A stretch of DNA of 64,000 bases from Bryoerythrophyllum caledonicum (Eukaryota; Streptophyta; Bryopsida; Pottiales; Pottiaceae), in contig OZ020525.1 in NCBI GenBank assembly GCA_963971425.1, positions 19,660,187 to 19,724,186 of the forward strand. The letters are read 5' to 3'. Below the pieces are notes generated by a model that ran no database searches, was not told where the DNA came from, and worked only from the letters and a program-made list of their open reading frames with translations. Below, piece by piece: positions 45,790-60,700 of the stretch (positions within the stretch are counted from its first letter, which is position 1; each line of letters opens with the position of its first letter). The translations under genes were made by a program, and so were the position numbers.

Positions 45790-46479
45790 GCTTGATCATT
45801 CAGTTTGCACCTACTCGATCAGACACGACAAAAACAGATCATGCCTACCGTCAAAATGCCTAACAACATGATGAGACTCTACGTCAAACCCCTTCGTCTC
45901 ATACAATCAGATTCGGAAAGACAATCACATGGAACCTGCTCCTGAAAATCCAAGAAATCAAACAGCATGCAACGCACCGTGTGACGACGAAACTCGAAGT
46001 CGATCTCTTCGCAATCAATCGCCTCCTCCGATGGTGCAAAGGCAGCGTATGAACTTGCCGGAATGCTACCAGAATGCAGTCATGAATTGCCTTGCGAACT
46101 GACGAATTCTTCTGCGATGAGAGGATTGCGAGGACGGAATGGCGAGCGTGTGAATATGCGATGCGGCACAAGCGATGGTGGCAGGTTTTCAAGGGAAAAA
46201 GGAGGACGAGGAGGAGTCAGGTTGATGGGAAATGAAGGCTTGGTAACGGCTCCAACTTACATGGCACCTCGGTTCGGTTCCCAACCTCTAAGGCCTTGTT
46301 GATTGCCCAACCTCCCCCTCATACTTGATTCCATCACTTGTATAACATTTTACTCAATTCCATTTTCTAGAAGAAGGCGTAATGATTCTATCCACCGTTC
46401 ATTTTTTTTAGTTTTAAAAAATAAAATTGCGGAATGGCTTCTTTTTGTGTGCCTAGTTCATTTTTTTCTTATACTCAAT
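45790..46479. other. Upstream region of TCP11-like gene 2
   Basis: Presumed promoter and 5' leader of the minus-strand gene starting at 45789. No clear core promoter motif or other feature could be assigned. Confidence 0.35.
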
Positions 46480-46529
46480 ACCTTTATTCCTTGTGGTTTT
46501 TTGGCGTACAATGGCCTACCACGAGGTAG

Positions 46530-46590
<61 letters not shown>

Positions 46591-46870
46591 ATGAAGTGGG
46601 AAAATATGTCATTATTTTGAGTTATAGTACTTTGGCCTTGTTCGAGCAGGGAAGAAATAAATTATTTTGTACTCTTCATGTGCATGTATTTTACAATCCG
46701 TGTAGTTTACGAGATTTGTTGAGTGTCTTTTGGTAGTGTTTAACTTAAAGATCTTAGAGTTGAAAATAGTAAAATATTGTTTGAATTAGTCTTGCAACGT
46801 CTTAGAGCGGCAATTTTGAAGAGGTGTTGGTGAAATATAGTCTTAGTCCTTTAGAGATTACGTTTATCAT
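46480..46870. repeat. Dispersed repeat family B, copy 2, with (AT)n tract
   Basis: Diverged partner of 18831-19325. It contains an uninterrupted (AT)n microsatellite of about 56 bases at 46533-46588, where copy 1 has only 'ggacatatattcc'. The AT run therefore grew after the copies separated. Confidence 0.6.
46533..46588. repeat. (AT)28 microsatellite
   Basis: A pure AT dinucleotide run of about 56 bases, likely length-polymorphic. Confidence 0.95.
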
Positions 46871-47142
46871 GCTTTGAAGTTACATGAAAAGACCTTCGTG
46901 TTACTATTTATAATGAAATTTAAGAAGCTTCGTAAAATGGATGCTTGGGTTACTACTTGAAGTTTGAATTTAGGAGATTATAGATTACATTGGAAGGACA
47001 CCAATTATATTTTATATTTTTATGTATGTGACATGTAAGGAAATATCAATACTTTTAGTTGCTTCTTCGTTAGCTTTAGTACCATTGAGCTTATGTATGG
47101 CTTTTCCATTATGCATTTTGAAAGGCTTGTTTGTCTTACTAA

Positions 47143-47368
47143 TCATACTACTAAAATCATAATCTGCGCAGCGATCCACGCAACGATCAACCACGTAGTC
47201 AACCGTGTAGTGAACTACAGAAACGCTACAGCCAATCGCACAGTTAATTGCACAGTCAACTGTGTAATGAATCATGTTACCTTTTATTTTGATTTTTATA
47301 GTTTGTAATATTGAAACTACATTAAAATGGTTGGACTAATGCGTTGCAAAGCAAGCGCCAATTGCTAG
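47143..47368 (+). mobile_element. Short non-autonomous Helitron, copy 2 (terminally intact)
   Basis: Host A precedes TC at 47143-47144; the end is CTAG at 47365-47368 followed by host T. That is the A|TC...CTRR|T signature of Helitrons. The hairpin GCGTTGC-AAA-GCAAGCGC (one bulged base) ends six bases before CTAG. The body matches copy 1 at 24165-24362 and has repeated 'agtcaac' motifs but no coding sequence. Confidence 0.8.
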
Positions 47369-48754
47369 TAATATATATTAAATATAAAATTATCACATGT
47401 AACTAATCTTTTTTAATTATATAATATAGTAGTTCTTTGAAAATTCATGGCGACATTGATGGTATTCTTTGATTATTAGTATTTACATCATTAAAGTGGA
47501 TATTTGTTAGTCATAAAAAAAATGTAGCCCCATTGCCCCTTCTCACATTTCAAAAAATTCATTATAAGTCTTTTAGAGAACACTTAGTTACTTTTTAAAG
47601 GTCTTGCAATAAGGTAATCAAACTACGCCTCCATGTTTAATTTGCGCCATCTTTAATGTATACTTACTTCATAAAAATTTCTTGATCAATCATGATTACA
47701 TTGTCTTATCAATCTCGGTAAAAACCCCTTTGAGACTTTATAACAAATAATCTTGATCAATTAAAATTGTATTACTTTTGCACATAACAATCCTAACAAA
47801 CCACAGTGAAGATCATTTATAGAAATCACAACATTTTTGATAAAATTGTAAATTTATATGATCAAACTAAACAAAAAAAGACATGGTACATATTTGACCT
47901 CTTGTAATTTGAAATTTCCTTTTCAAAATCTTCAAGCACTAAAACCACATAAGAAAAAAACCACTACAACTACAACAAAGTTTTGAATCTGTTGTAGGAA
48001 CTATCATTTTTTAATCTTTAATTATCACTTTGTAATTTAAGCATGATAATTCTATAAAATTATAATTCCATAATTCTAGTTGAAAACTTTAAAATCTTAT
48101 AAATCTTATTATATCAAGCAAATGCTTGATATTCCTAGAAGAACTCATAACTCTCAAGCAAGAACATATTTAATAACGTTATAAATGAATGCTTTTTTAT
48201 TCTTGAAAACCTTCAAAAAAAATTCTAATAAAAATCTCATACAGAATTCTATTTTATGGAAATTGAACTCGTGCTTTGGCGTGGATGAATGGATGAGTTC
48301 TGAGTAGCGGTTACTACTTCTCATTCGTTCTGGACTGAGTCGTTCGTTCGTCCGGAATGTAGCCCTTCGTTCGTCCATTGTAAAAACCAACGCCGGCCTG
48401 CGCGGGCACCCACGCCCGCATCCCGGCCACGTCCATCCCCGCGCCTGACCCGTGGCCGCGGGAGAGTGAGCATGAACCCAAACGACTCATCTAACTTAAC
48501 TGAGTTGCCGTCCCTCAATAAAATCCATCAACTAAATCCCCCCCCATCTCCAAATCGCGCTTCTTATTTGGCGCCCCTCCGCTAAATCCCCCTGGAAGTG
48601 CCCCCAAAAGATCGAGCCAGGGTTGAAGAGGAGTTTTTGTGATGGATTTGCAGGGATCTGAGTGTTGTTAGGGTTGTAGAGGAGGATGATGGCGATGGCG
48701 TAAGGGGAGAGCTCGGAGGGAGAGGGAGAGGGAGGGAGAGAGGGAGGAGAGATC
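47369..48754. other. Intergenic region and 5' leader of ZFYVE26-like gene
   Basis: AT-rich until about 48.3 kb, then GC-rich (CpG-containing) to the start codon. A GA-rich tract (about 48706-48752, 'gggagagggagagggaggg') directly precedes the ATG at 48755; GA/CT-rich leaders are common in plant genes. The transcription start is not identifiable. Confidence 0.45.
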
Positions 48755-51700
48755 ATGGAGAGCAAGGAGGATCAGTTGCTAGGGTCCGTGATCGCCAATC
48801 ACTTGTTCCTGTCGCAATTCGAGCTGTTCCGGGCGTGCGTCCTCACGCTGAGCGCGCGCAGCCCGGGCGTCGCGCGCGACATCTACCAGACGGTGATCAG
48901 GAAGATATGGACCTTGAAGGGCGTCGTGTGGAGCGACAGCGTGCCGTCCGCCGCGCACATGGCGTGGCTGTGTTTGCAGGAGCTTCATGCTATGGAGGAG
49001 AAGAAGGCGGATGAAGAAGAACGTGCGGGAGGCGATCCCTGGGAGGAGGCCGCGGCCGCTGCGTCGCTGCCTTCCCCCGGGTTTAAGGAGAGCAACCAGT
49101 GGCAATTCTACTGCCGGCCTGTCTACGATTGCATCGAATTTCTGCTGTTGCTGGAGTTTGTGAAGCAGTCTGTCGTGGAGAATGTGAAGAGCGTTGCTGC
49201 AGGTATGCTGATTGCCGTCTAGGTTCCAGGTTCGACAGGACGAGTGCTTCGTAATTCTTAATCTGTAATCCGAAATCTGTTGAATTCGTGTATTTGAATA
49301 AGCCGAGGAATAGGTTTCACATCGGATGATTCGATATCTTTCAATCAGGTTTCATTATGAGCAAGCAGGTGAAGATTCTTGAATGAATTCTGTTGTTGAT
49401 TCTAGTCTGTAATCTTTAATTCTGGCCTGTGTTGATGGTCTCCTGAATTTGAATGAGCCGAGGAATAGGTTTGACATCCGACGCTTAGAAATCTTCAAGT
49501 TGGGTTTAATTACGAGCAAGATTGTTTGAATGGATCATGATGTTGATTAAAGGACTGGAAGTAGTTTCGGAGGTCACGACTGCGAGGATGTGGACCTTAG
49601 AGAATACGTTAAGGCATTGTTGCATGGGGTTTAAGGACGGTTTAACAGAGGCAGTGATGTTTGTGGCATGAGTTTAGAGTTCATACTTTAAGGTTGCACT
49701 TGGAGAATCCTAAACCCTTCTTGAGGGTTTTGATGAAAGTCATGTTGATTTGTGTGTACTAATATTTTTGATTGATGAAAGTTGCTACAGTTTCGGAGGA
49801 CGAGGGTACTTCGTCATCAGATACCACGGGCGGTGTTGATAAGGACAATGACGACCACGTTGTTTTGGACGAGAGATTGGGGCTGCATCTTGTTGGAAAG
49901 ATTGCCTCGGTTGGATTGGAGAGGCTGGATCGGTCTATTGAATTTGTTACTGGACATGGGTCTGAAGGTGGAAACAGGGACGATAGAGGGAACGAGGATG
50001 AGGGTGTTGGTAGAGCTGAAACATCCGGTTCTGCTGAAGCCGTGGAGGATCCATTCTCAGAAGTGGACAAGAAGTGGTTACGGCACTTGACACTTGGGCA
50101 ACCTGAGCTTCTTGATGCACTTTGTCAAAATATAGCTCGACAGCAACATGGCGGCTCAGGTCTTCATGTGGACTCTCAAATAGAGGTCGATCCAGACAGG
50201 GTTGACGATGGCCCGCAGGAGGATTCTGCAAGGTCAGATGGGGCCGTACTTGGATCTCTCGAACGTTTTGAGGTGAGAATTTCGTTCTTAGAAGTATGAC
50301 TTTATACGCCGTTGTTAGCATTTCGGACTGTACTTGTTCATTTATTATGTGGTGGTAGTACCTATTTGAATTCGGGTTTCTTCTTCTCTGTCGTAGTTGG
50401 GATCAGGCATACAAAGAGAAGTACAACAAGCGCATCTTAATCAAATAATGGAAGATGTCAAGGAGACTCAACTTCTGAAGGCCATTGACCACTTACGATT
50501 TCTACATGAAGACTTTGGTATTGCAGAATCGGATTGCAGGTTCGTATTTCCACTATCTTGGCTTTTGCTTTGTCAATTGCATGAGCTGTTCAAATGCTCA
50601 GCGGATGTTTCTGATAAATTCAGTGATGGTCGATTGTTTTCTTGCATTCTAAGTTTCCTGTTTGGCTGGTTGTTCCTCAGTGGAGCTATTTACTCTATAC
50701 TGAAGGATGCCAAATCCCTGGTGCGGGAGCAACATGACTCTGTTCTGCAAGCCATTTATGAGTGCAGTCTCACATCTGGTAGTACCCTCCTCCCCAAGCT
50801 AATTGAGGTAGGCCAAAGCCCTCCTTTCTAGTTTCTACACATTCAGCAGTTATTGAATGGGAATCGAAGGAGGTCAAGTCAGTAAATTTGGTGAGGACTC
50901 TCACCTGCCGTTTATAGACTGTCATCGAAAATAGTTTCACAAATTTTCTCGAGCTAGTAGTCTTCCTGTGTATGTGCCAACTTCTATATACCAAGGGCTT
51001 TATTTTTTATTCTTTATTAGGGTTGTAGTTCAAGAAGAATTCCAGGATCCACCTACTTGAGCGGCAATATTTAGGCTTGTTACTCTTGCCGACTTTGTGT
51101 ATTGAAGGCACTATTGACGTGAGTAGAATGGAGAAGGTAAACAACAGACTTCCTTAACTCTTTGTGATTTGTATGTGTTCAACCAGTCTGTGCAAGATGA
51201 CATGCTTCGGGAAGAATTAGACGAAAGCAAAGCATCACCACAGGCGGTGTACCCTCCACCGCTGGAACGGCTTCATCAGCGTCTGCAGCAGCTGCGACTT
51301 GGTAGTGCTTCTGGATCAGGAAGCTTTGCAATGACCGAAACCTCAGCTACTCGAACATGTTTGAGAGAACTCTACCAATATGCGCGTGTAGATGGTGCTC
51401 ATGTACTGGAGCTTGTGGTGAACGCAGCACTAGCTTCTGTGAAGGATCGGCAAATGCAGAAAGTCGCAGATGTACTTATCCACTCCTACCTCTTACTTCT
51501 GAAGTTTGGTGGCCTGAACTGAAATCTAAGCGTGCAAAAGCTCTATTCTTTTATCAGATTTGGTGTCGAGATTTGATACCCTTTTAAACTGTTGTAATAA
51601 TGTGTTTACAGTTGATGACTCCATTTCCACGGCTTCAGCCATTGGTGGCTGTTATGGGTTGGGACCTCTTAGCTGGTCATACGAAGTCTCGGCGCAAGTT

Positions 51701-54700
51701 ATTGGAGCTACTTTGGAACAACAAGGCAAAACTCACGGGTTTCTCTCATGTCAGAGCTACAGACGAGGCCTCCTGTGTGGAGCAGCTCTGTGATCAGCTA
51801 TGCTATCGTTTGGAGTTAGCATACTTTGCTGCTCGTTCAATCAAAGTTGTAGAAGGCCAGTCAGTTAGTACTCGAATCTTTGTCAAGGGTAACCGCCCTA
51901 AAGCTGAGAATATCGAGGGTCCGGCTGATACTTTTGTGGCAAACCTTGTTCTTGAACGGTTAACTCTACATTCTCCTGTTCGGGTGGGTCTATTCGCTAT
52001 CTTCCTGCGTGCTTCTTATTTCTCTCTTGGGTGGCATCTGACGGATTTACATCTAGTATCGTACCTTGAGATCTTTTTTTTGAGCATGGTATTGAGAATT
52101 TATTGAGAGCCATGCTCGTTGTTCAGGTTCTTTTTGACGCAGTTCCCGACATAAAGCGTGCAGAAGCTCTGGAGTTGGTTAGATTGCAGCCTACTGGCAC
52201 ATCTGCAGAAGCCTATCGGCAAAGGTTTTACCTACACCTGTGAATTCACCTAAGCAACGTGGTATATGGAAACGGCATATAGCATTAGTAGATGTAGTTG
52301 TCATCGGCAAGCATTGAAAAGTCGGTGATATTCTTAATTTTCTAATTCGAATTTTACATACATTTCTGCAGGCATCTTGACTTGGAGCTTTTACACATGC
52401 ATTACGGTTTACAAGCTATAGTGCTTGCCTTGAGTTCTATGGAGGTTTCAACGGATAATGAATCTTCAACTGACAAGGAATCAGATAGAACAGCCATTTA
52501 TCTACAGCAGCTGCATGAGCATTTGGCTGCTATTACAACCCCTGTTCGTCGGGTACATTCAACATCTTTTCAAATTCTGCAAATGTTTCTGCATTTCCTA
52601 TTCTCGGATTACTTGATGAAATATCTTCCATAAGCTTAGAGCTGCTTTGTCAACATTGATAATTTTCTTGTTGGTCCTTAACCATATCAAGAGGCTCTTT
52701 GATGTATCTGGTGCAGGTGTGGATGATGAGCATTATAGTTTCACTTTTACACATGGATGAAATCAGCGTTCAAATACTCACCTCAAAGGACCCATTTATT
52801 TTGGAGGCTAGAGACACCAACACACAGAAAGGAGAGAAGTTTACCGCGATTGCATTTATTCAAAGCATTCTGAAAATACTACAGCAGTGCATGCCGGGTG
52901 CCGGCCTGGAATTGGATTCAAGGGGTCCCTCTTCAAGCAGAAGTGGCTTGGCTAGGAAGGCTAGCACGCAAAGTTTTAGTTTTCCTGGAAGAGCAGCCAA
53001 AAAGGTCTGGCTGAAGCAATTAGAGTTGTTGCACCATTTTGTAGACGATTGGAATTGGAGGATTCGAGTACTGCAGGGCTTATCTTCTTCTCAGCAACCT
53101 TGGCAATGGCGAGAAGCTTTGGCAGTTTTGCGAGCAGCCCCTTCTACAATACTATACATGTAAGTTTACCTTGACAAAGCTTGAGGTTTTGAGAGGTAAT
53201 GCTCAAAAAACAGTATGCCAGTCTCTGTTTGGTCACGCTGACCTTCCAATATCTTTCGTGGCATACCTTTTTACGGAGACTCATAATAACACTTGAAAAA
53301 TAAATTGTTACGTTCACCGAGAATTTAGCAGTAGTGATGTATGTGCTGCCCAAGCGTAGGAGGATATTGCGTGTTTGTTATGTTCCATATTACAAGCGTC
53401 TAACTGCCTCTTTTACTGCAGTATTTTAATAGATTCTTATGTGCTTCGATTTAATTTATAAATGTTCGCTTCGTCTGCACTCTCAGGCCGACAAGTCGAA
53501 GGCTTGTACAGTAGTTAAGGCACGAGCATGCCAGCACTTGCCATGCTAAGCGGCTCTGGATTCAGTAGGCTAATGCAAACTCTTGCAGGTGTGTTCAGAG
53601 GAATCAGTATGACTTGGGTCAAGAAGCGGTGCATCGCTTTAAATTGTCCCCTGAAGAATCGGCTTCCTTGCAGCTCGCTCAATGGGTTGATAGTGCTGGA
53701 CCCAGCGATTCGGTGCGTCAAACAATTCAAATATATTTAATAGACGAAATTACATGTTCTTGCAGTAGTTTTTGGTAATATAGGTATTGGGTGTGATAAA
53801 TGTCATAAATATCTTGGGGGTGATTTATAACAGTAGACGTTCTCACTTTTTTACATGTAATGAATTTTGAGGAGATGATTAAGATATTACTTTTGATGTT
53901 TAGGTGGATGACGCTATTTCTCGAGTTGCGAAGGAGCTTTCTGATGATAACCTCGATTTCACTACTCTCCAAGCTCCTCTAGCTCCTCTCGCCGCTGTAA
54001 ATTTCGTTGCCTACCTTGTTTCGCTTCTTGTATTTCTTTTACTCTTTCAAATTTTGGCTGTAATCGAGGATTTCATGAGAGGACCTAGAATTTACATTTT
54101 TTTTGGCAATGAGTAAAACTAAGTTAAATTGCATATCAGGTACTACTATGTATCGATGTTGCTGTTACGTCGGTGAGGTCGGTTGACATGGCAATGCATC
54201 TTCTTGATCGGGTATGTTTCCTTCTGTTTGCAAATTTCCTTCCACCAACAAAAGTAAATTTCAATGATCTACTACGTAGATCCAAGTATTTCTCAAACAA
54301 TTATCTGGATTCAAGCTGGCGGCTGAGGAATGATCAAAAGAATTAGGAATTTCCTTTTAGCCAATGCCTGTTCCAACGGTTTTAATCAATTATACTTGCA
54401 GTGCTGGATTTTACCGGGTTGAATGTACATTTATCATCTACCATCAGATCTTGTAAGGTAGCAAATTGTTCCATTTGAGACTTGTGCTGGGCAGGTGGAT
54501 TTTGTATTAATCAATGGTTGTGTTTGTAGGCGCGTGCTCTATTGTCTCAAATTCAACAAGTAGGGCAAAGAGGTCAAGGGTCAGAGCAACGACATGAGGT
54601 CTGCATGACCGTCGTGGCGAGACGCACCGTTGCTCGGCTGTACGAATTGCTTGATCAGGTTTGTTATATCTTTTTGGCTAGCTGACAGTTTCAATCTAGA

Positions 54701-57700
54701 AGTTACTGATAAGTACCAGCCTAAGCTTTCACTGGATTCTCGTTTTCACCTAGTATGGTTTCGTATTTCTTGTTTAACATGCTCACACATTGCATGTCCG
54801 AAGCATTTTAGTATTGTCCGAGTTTGAGTTTTGAAAGTGGACAGGTATTTTGCTCTTTCTTTCTTCATTTATTCATTGGTTCTGTTGCATGCCCTTCAGG
54901 ACAAAGTTGGGGCTCTGCAACTTGTATTGTCTGGTGCAGACATGGTGTCGATGTCAGGGACCGATAGTTCTCGTCATGTCTCTCGGCAGCGGGCTTTGGC
55001 TATCCTGCAGCAAACTATAGAAGATGCATTCAGAGGCAAACGCCAATTTTTAAGTGGTAAGTAACTTGAAGGAAAATGCATCATCATTATTTGGTTTCTA
55101 ATATGTTCTTGATTTCCTCAGTTCTATTCCCTCGTGCTAAACTTTTTGGCCTTGTGTCATTTGCCCTGTACATATGTGACAGTCTGGTGGTACATATCTC
55201 AGACCTTACTACTATGGGACTATGTTTATGTGACGTTCATTGTTTACTTGGTTTCCATTCTAGTCTTTCTCAGCGTCTCACGCATTTATCCTCACTTTAA
55301 CCGGACCTTACTAGTTATCTGATTTCACTAGTGAACCACATTTTGTCGCTGTCTGGATGCAGGGAAGTTGCATAATCTAGTGAAGGCATTAGCAGATGAG
55401 GAGGGAGAAGACTTTTTAACTGGGTTACACGCAGAAAGAAAGTCGTTGCTTGGACCTGAGCATAGTCTTGGCTTGGGTCTTGGACTTCGTCCTTCAAGGC
55501 AGGGTTCGAAAAAATCGACTTTAAGTGGGGGTTCAGGATCAGCTGATTTTTCTGGAGATATTAATTTCCAAATTGCTGCGAAGGGGGCCTTGAAGCGGTT
55601 TCTCAACCCATTGAGCAACAAACCTATGGCTTATCTATCTGCTTTCATACTCTATATTGCCACTGTTGGTGATATTGTGGATGGTGTGGATACAACCCAT
55701 GACTTCAATTTTTTCACGCTCATCTATGAGCGCCCCAATGATGTACGTCTGCCTGATTATTTCTCACTATATCTTCAGAATGCTTAACGTGGTGAGCATA
55801 TGTTATATCAATATGTCGAGAGTATATTCTAGAATGGTAGAATCTTGACTCAACTGCAATGGCTTTGGGTTTTTTTGGTAACTCTCGTAAGAGTCAATAT
55901 TAACTGGGTTCTTTATTTCAGTTGTTGACCAGGCTCGTCTTCGAAAGGAACAGTGCCGACGCTGCAGGAAAAGTTGCTGAAATCATGGACGCAGATCTTG
56001 TTCACCAGGTATTGGTTTTATTACTGAAGTCGTAAGGTTTGCAGCTCTTTGTATGTGTAGTTCCCTGTGAGAAAGAACTTGTTTTGCTTGAATGACGTAG
56101 TTTGTTCTGGATGGTAACCATGTTCTTGCAACTTGGGCAGAGTTTCATGAGATGATGAATCATTACTCTCGAGTCTTGCAGGTTATCTCTGCTTGCGTAC
56201 CTCCAGTGTATCCCCCTCGTGGAGGCAAGGGTTGGGCTTGTATACCACAGCTCCCGACGCGTGTAGTGCAGCCTGCCACTCGAGCGGAAGATGTTCATGT
56301 TGTGCAGACAACTGCACAAGCTGATGATGAACCTCAGCTTTATCCTCTTCAATTGGATGTTGTGAAGCACCTTGCTACTCTATCTCCCGTACGGTCAATT
56401 CTAGCTTGTGTATTTGGTCAAAGTTTTTTCACAAGAAGAGCCAGTGATCCTGGTTTAGCTACTTCAAGTGATATCGTGGATGCGGACCGGTCCTTCTTTG
56501 ATTTTGCTTTGGAGCAGTCCGAGAAGTAAGTTATTCACAGGTTATATTTTTTTGATATCATAACTGGAGCAGCCATGTTCGCCTTGTTGTCTAGTGTTGC
56601 TAGCTAATGACCTGTGTTGGCCCTATTAGATCGTTCGGAATTACTTACTAGTATCTTTTATAAAGTTGCACAACGGTATTATTGCGGAATTTTTTTCTGT
56701 ATTAGCTTTCATTTTTCGCTGCTGTTCTATCTCGTGAACGTTTCATAAATACACGATACTTCTCTATGCAGATATCCTACATTGAATCGGTGGATTCAGT
56801 TGCAGGCAAAGTTACAGAGCCTGTCCGACGTGTCCACGTCCTCTCACATCCTTTCAGGAAGGATAGCGGACGGAAGAGTACTTAAGCGTCCACGTGAACC
56901 CGAGGTGGAAGATTCCGACAAGGAAGATGAGGTGCCTGATGATTCACAATGGAATATGAAATCCTCTGCACAGGATGGCCAAGATGTTAACCCCCAAATC
57001 TCAGGGGAAACCAGGACTGGAGGACGAACTAGGTCTTATTCTCTCATGTTTGACTGGGAGAATGAAGCCCCTTATTCTGAGGCTGTCGTGAGGTAGTACT
57101 CGTGAAACTTACTTTTGAAAGTTCTGGTCTATTCTTGAATTTTCTATTAAACGTGATGCAATTTAGTTTCGTAGCATATCCTTCAGGCTTTTAAAATTAT
57201 ACATACCGTTGGCTTGTAAAACAGAAATGTATGTTTGTTCTGAAGAAGTGAGTGATGGAGTGCTGTAATGCATTGGAAATTGAAGCGATATAGTGTACTT
57301 TCAATGTGGCAGATTGATGGAGGAAGGCAAGCTGGTAGAAGCATTGTCAATCTCCGACCGATGGTTGAGGGATGGGGCTCCGGACCAGTTGTTACAGTTG
57401 TTGATTGAGAAAGGGGAGGAAAGTGGATCGGAGTATGGTAACCAATGGCAGGGAAACAATAGCATTCATCCCTATAGCAGCAGCTGGCAGTATTGTATTC
57501 GTCTACGGAACAAGACTCTGGCGGCGACCCTTGCCTTAAAGTGAGTCAAGTCTGCAATTTACAGGAATTTAGCTATCTATATATATATATATTCGTTTTT
57601 TATGTTTTTCATTATGAGCTCCGAATGATGTTCTTAGGGCCTAATAAATGAACATGTTTTTTCAGGTATTTGCAGAGATGGGATCTCGATGCAGCGATCG

Positions 57701-60700
57701 ACGTCCTTACTATGTGCAGTTGCCATTTGTCTTCTGACAATCCACTTTATCTCGAGGTCTTCCATGCTTGATCAACCTGCGTGTTGTGATTGTAGTTCGC
57801 ATCAATGCATTAGTCCGTCATATGTGCAGTTGTATCTCTTGTTTTGTTACTAGCTTGCAGTAGTTTTCACGACCACGTATCTATTTAACCGCACTGACTG
57901 CTCATGTGGGCATTTACTGAATGTAGGTAGTGAAGAAAAGAGATACTTTGCAGCAGTACGGCCGTATCCAACGAGCTGATAATCGATTTACCCAGTGGCA
58001 AGAGGTACGATGCGACCTACTCCTGTTAGCTACAAAATCGACGTGTATACTCGGAGATATTGAATTGACACTGGGCTAGGTTTGAGGAATCCCTAGCAGT
58101 GAATTCGAATGTAAAAGCCTGAATATCTGCTGCTAAATACCCAAGTTTCCTTCTTAGTTGTTCTGTTTTCCATCCTCCTTTGAGTGTGTTGTTGATGGTG
58201 CAGGTTGAAGCACTTTGTCAAAGTGACCCTGAAGGATTGGCACTTCGTCTGGCCGGAAAAGGTGCTGTTTCAGCAGCGCTTGATGTTGCAGAGTCCTTTA
58301 AATTGTCTAGTGATTTGCGGAGAGAACTGCAAGGTCGCCAGTTGGTGAAGTTGCTGACCACTGATCCCATTAGTGGTGGTGGACCTGCTGGTGGCTTGCG
58401 CTTCCTTAACTCCCTGCACCACCCCGAAGATGCTTTGCCTGTTGCCATGGCAGCAATGGAGCTTCTACCTAATCTTCAGTCGAAGCAATTGTTGGTGAGA
58501 ATCTAGAAGCCTGGTAGATGGTAAATCAGTTATTGGGCTATGTGCAATTAAAGCCTGGTAGATGGGAAAAGGGGCCAATGAACGCAAAGATTTACTGTAT
58601 GATTCTAGATTGTTGATCAATTTCGTGTTTGAGTACTTTCCTGTCAAGTTTTCTGAAATCGTCTTATCTACGCAGGTGCACTTCTTCTTAAAGCGACGGG
58701 TGGGCAGTCTCTCGGACGAGGAGCTTGCAAGACTGGACCGTCTGGCCTTGGGCTTGCGAATGCTGGGAGCTCTGCCGCTACCATGGCAGCAACGGTGCTC
58801 TGCACTACACGAGCATCCACGACTTATCCTTGAGACCCTACTCATGGGGAAACAGTTCCGAGCAGCCTCCCAAGTGAGTAATCATCCTATGCAGAGACAT
58901 ACTGGTAGCACATCCGGTATTAATAATCTAGTGTGATTGAGATGTTTCTCAGTGTGATGATTCTATATATTTCTTTGAGTGAATTTTAATGATTGAAGTT
59001 ATGGTGTTTCTCCAGCTTCTTCAAGCATTTCCATCCCTCAAAGATGATGAGCTTGTCAAGGTCTACGCTGCAAAAGCTTTGACTGTTAGCAGCACTCCTC
59101 TTGAACGACGAAATTCAATTTCCACCGCAATTGTTGCTCCTAAACCGATCACTCGTTCAATTACCCCGACTGTTCGGTCCAACTTCAATAGTGGGCTTAA
59201 CACACTGCAGAGACGAGCATTTGCATGGACCCAGAGAGACACAAGAAACAAGATCATTAATTCTGATAGCAGTAGTCGCAAGAGGAAAATAGCTGGAGTT
59301 CTTCCATCTTCACATAAGGCCGCATGGGAGGCATTGGCTGGTGTTCCAGAGGATCGTGCCCCTGCTGGACTAACTGCTCTTGAGGGCTATGAACGTCCTA
59401 CTCCTATGACTCTTACAGAAGAGTGGGTGCTTACTGGGGACCCCTCAAAGGATGATAGTGTTCGTAAATCTCATCGTTACGAAAGTGCGCCCAGTAGCAT
59501 TCTCTTCAAGGTAAACCTACACATAGATATAGCGTTTTTCTGTTCTTTGACTTTTAGGATTTTATGGTATCATTTGATTTATTTGTTGATATTTTTAATT
59601 GATGTTTTTGGAAGACGGACAAGCGGCAGTCGTATTCTGTCATTTGATATTTGTCTGTCGGATGTGCTTTGACAAAGCAGCACTCGTCCTTCCTTATAAT
59701 AGTTCACGAATTCGGGAGCCTTCACTTTGATGTTCTTCTGAGCTTGTGTGGGTTATTTCCTTTTCAGGCACTTCTCGAGTTGTGTTCTTCAGAGGCTGTG
59801 GCATGCAAAACAGCAGTTGATATTAGTATTGTTCAAGTCAAGCGGTATCTCTCTTCTGAGCAGCTACCTCATGCTACATCTAGTGAATCAGCCGAACGAG
59901 GCTTCCATGCTGCAGAGGCATTTGTTCAGGTACATCGTATTCAAATCTACGGATTGAATTGTCTATGATGCCTGGGTTTTCGTCAGTGTTTATGTCTATA
60001 TCTTTTAGTGTAGAAAGTCTGATTTTCACTTCTAAACATTCATCTCCGTTGCGGTTGTGAGGATATCTTTAAAATGTCATGTGAGGTCCTGGTAGCGTTT
60101 GTGTGGCATGAAGGGGATCTCATGTAAACTTACATCTCTTCTTACAGGCTTTGCAACATGCAAGGGATCAATTGAGGAAACTGACAGAGAAGTCAGAGAA
60201 ACTCCCAATCAGCCCCAGAGCTGGAGGTCCCAACAACAGTGGACCTTTGGAGCATGGAAGCGCAGCAGCATCGTCAGCAGCAACTCCTGAAAGCAACACT
60301 GTCGATGCAAAGGAAGCAATCAACCTTCTTGGCGTTCTCGAGGAGGCAGAAATGTGGCTAAATCGTGTGGAGCTTCTTCAGACTCTATTTGGCAATTATG
60401 TCCCAGCGTCCTTGGATGATATTATTGACGATTCCGCTGCTGAGCAGCTGCGGGATCGGCTCATTGCAGAGGAGCGCTACAACTTGGCTGTCTTCATGTG
60501 TACTAAATGCAAGGTAAATAATACTCTATTATAGAGTGGAAGGATGAATAAAACAATCGGCTGCACTCTTGCTTATTGATTCCTGATGTCTCGAATATCT
60601 TACGAATCTGCTTCTGTTCCAGGTTGATCCGTTCCCAGTTTGGGAGGCATGGGGTCATGCGCTCCTTCGTATTGAGCACTATGCTCAGGCAAGGGTGAAG

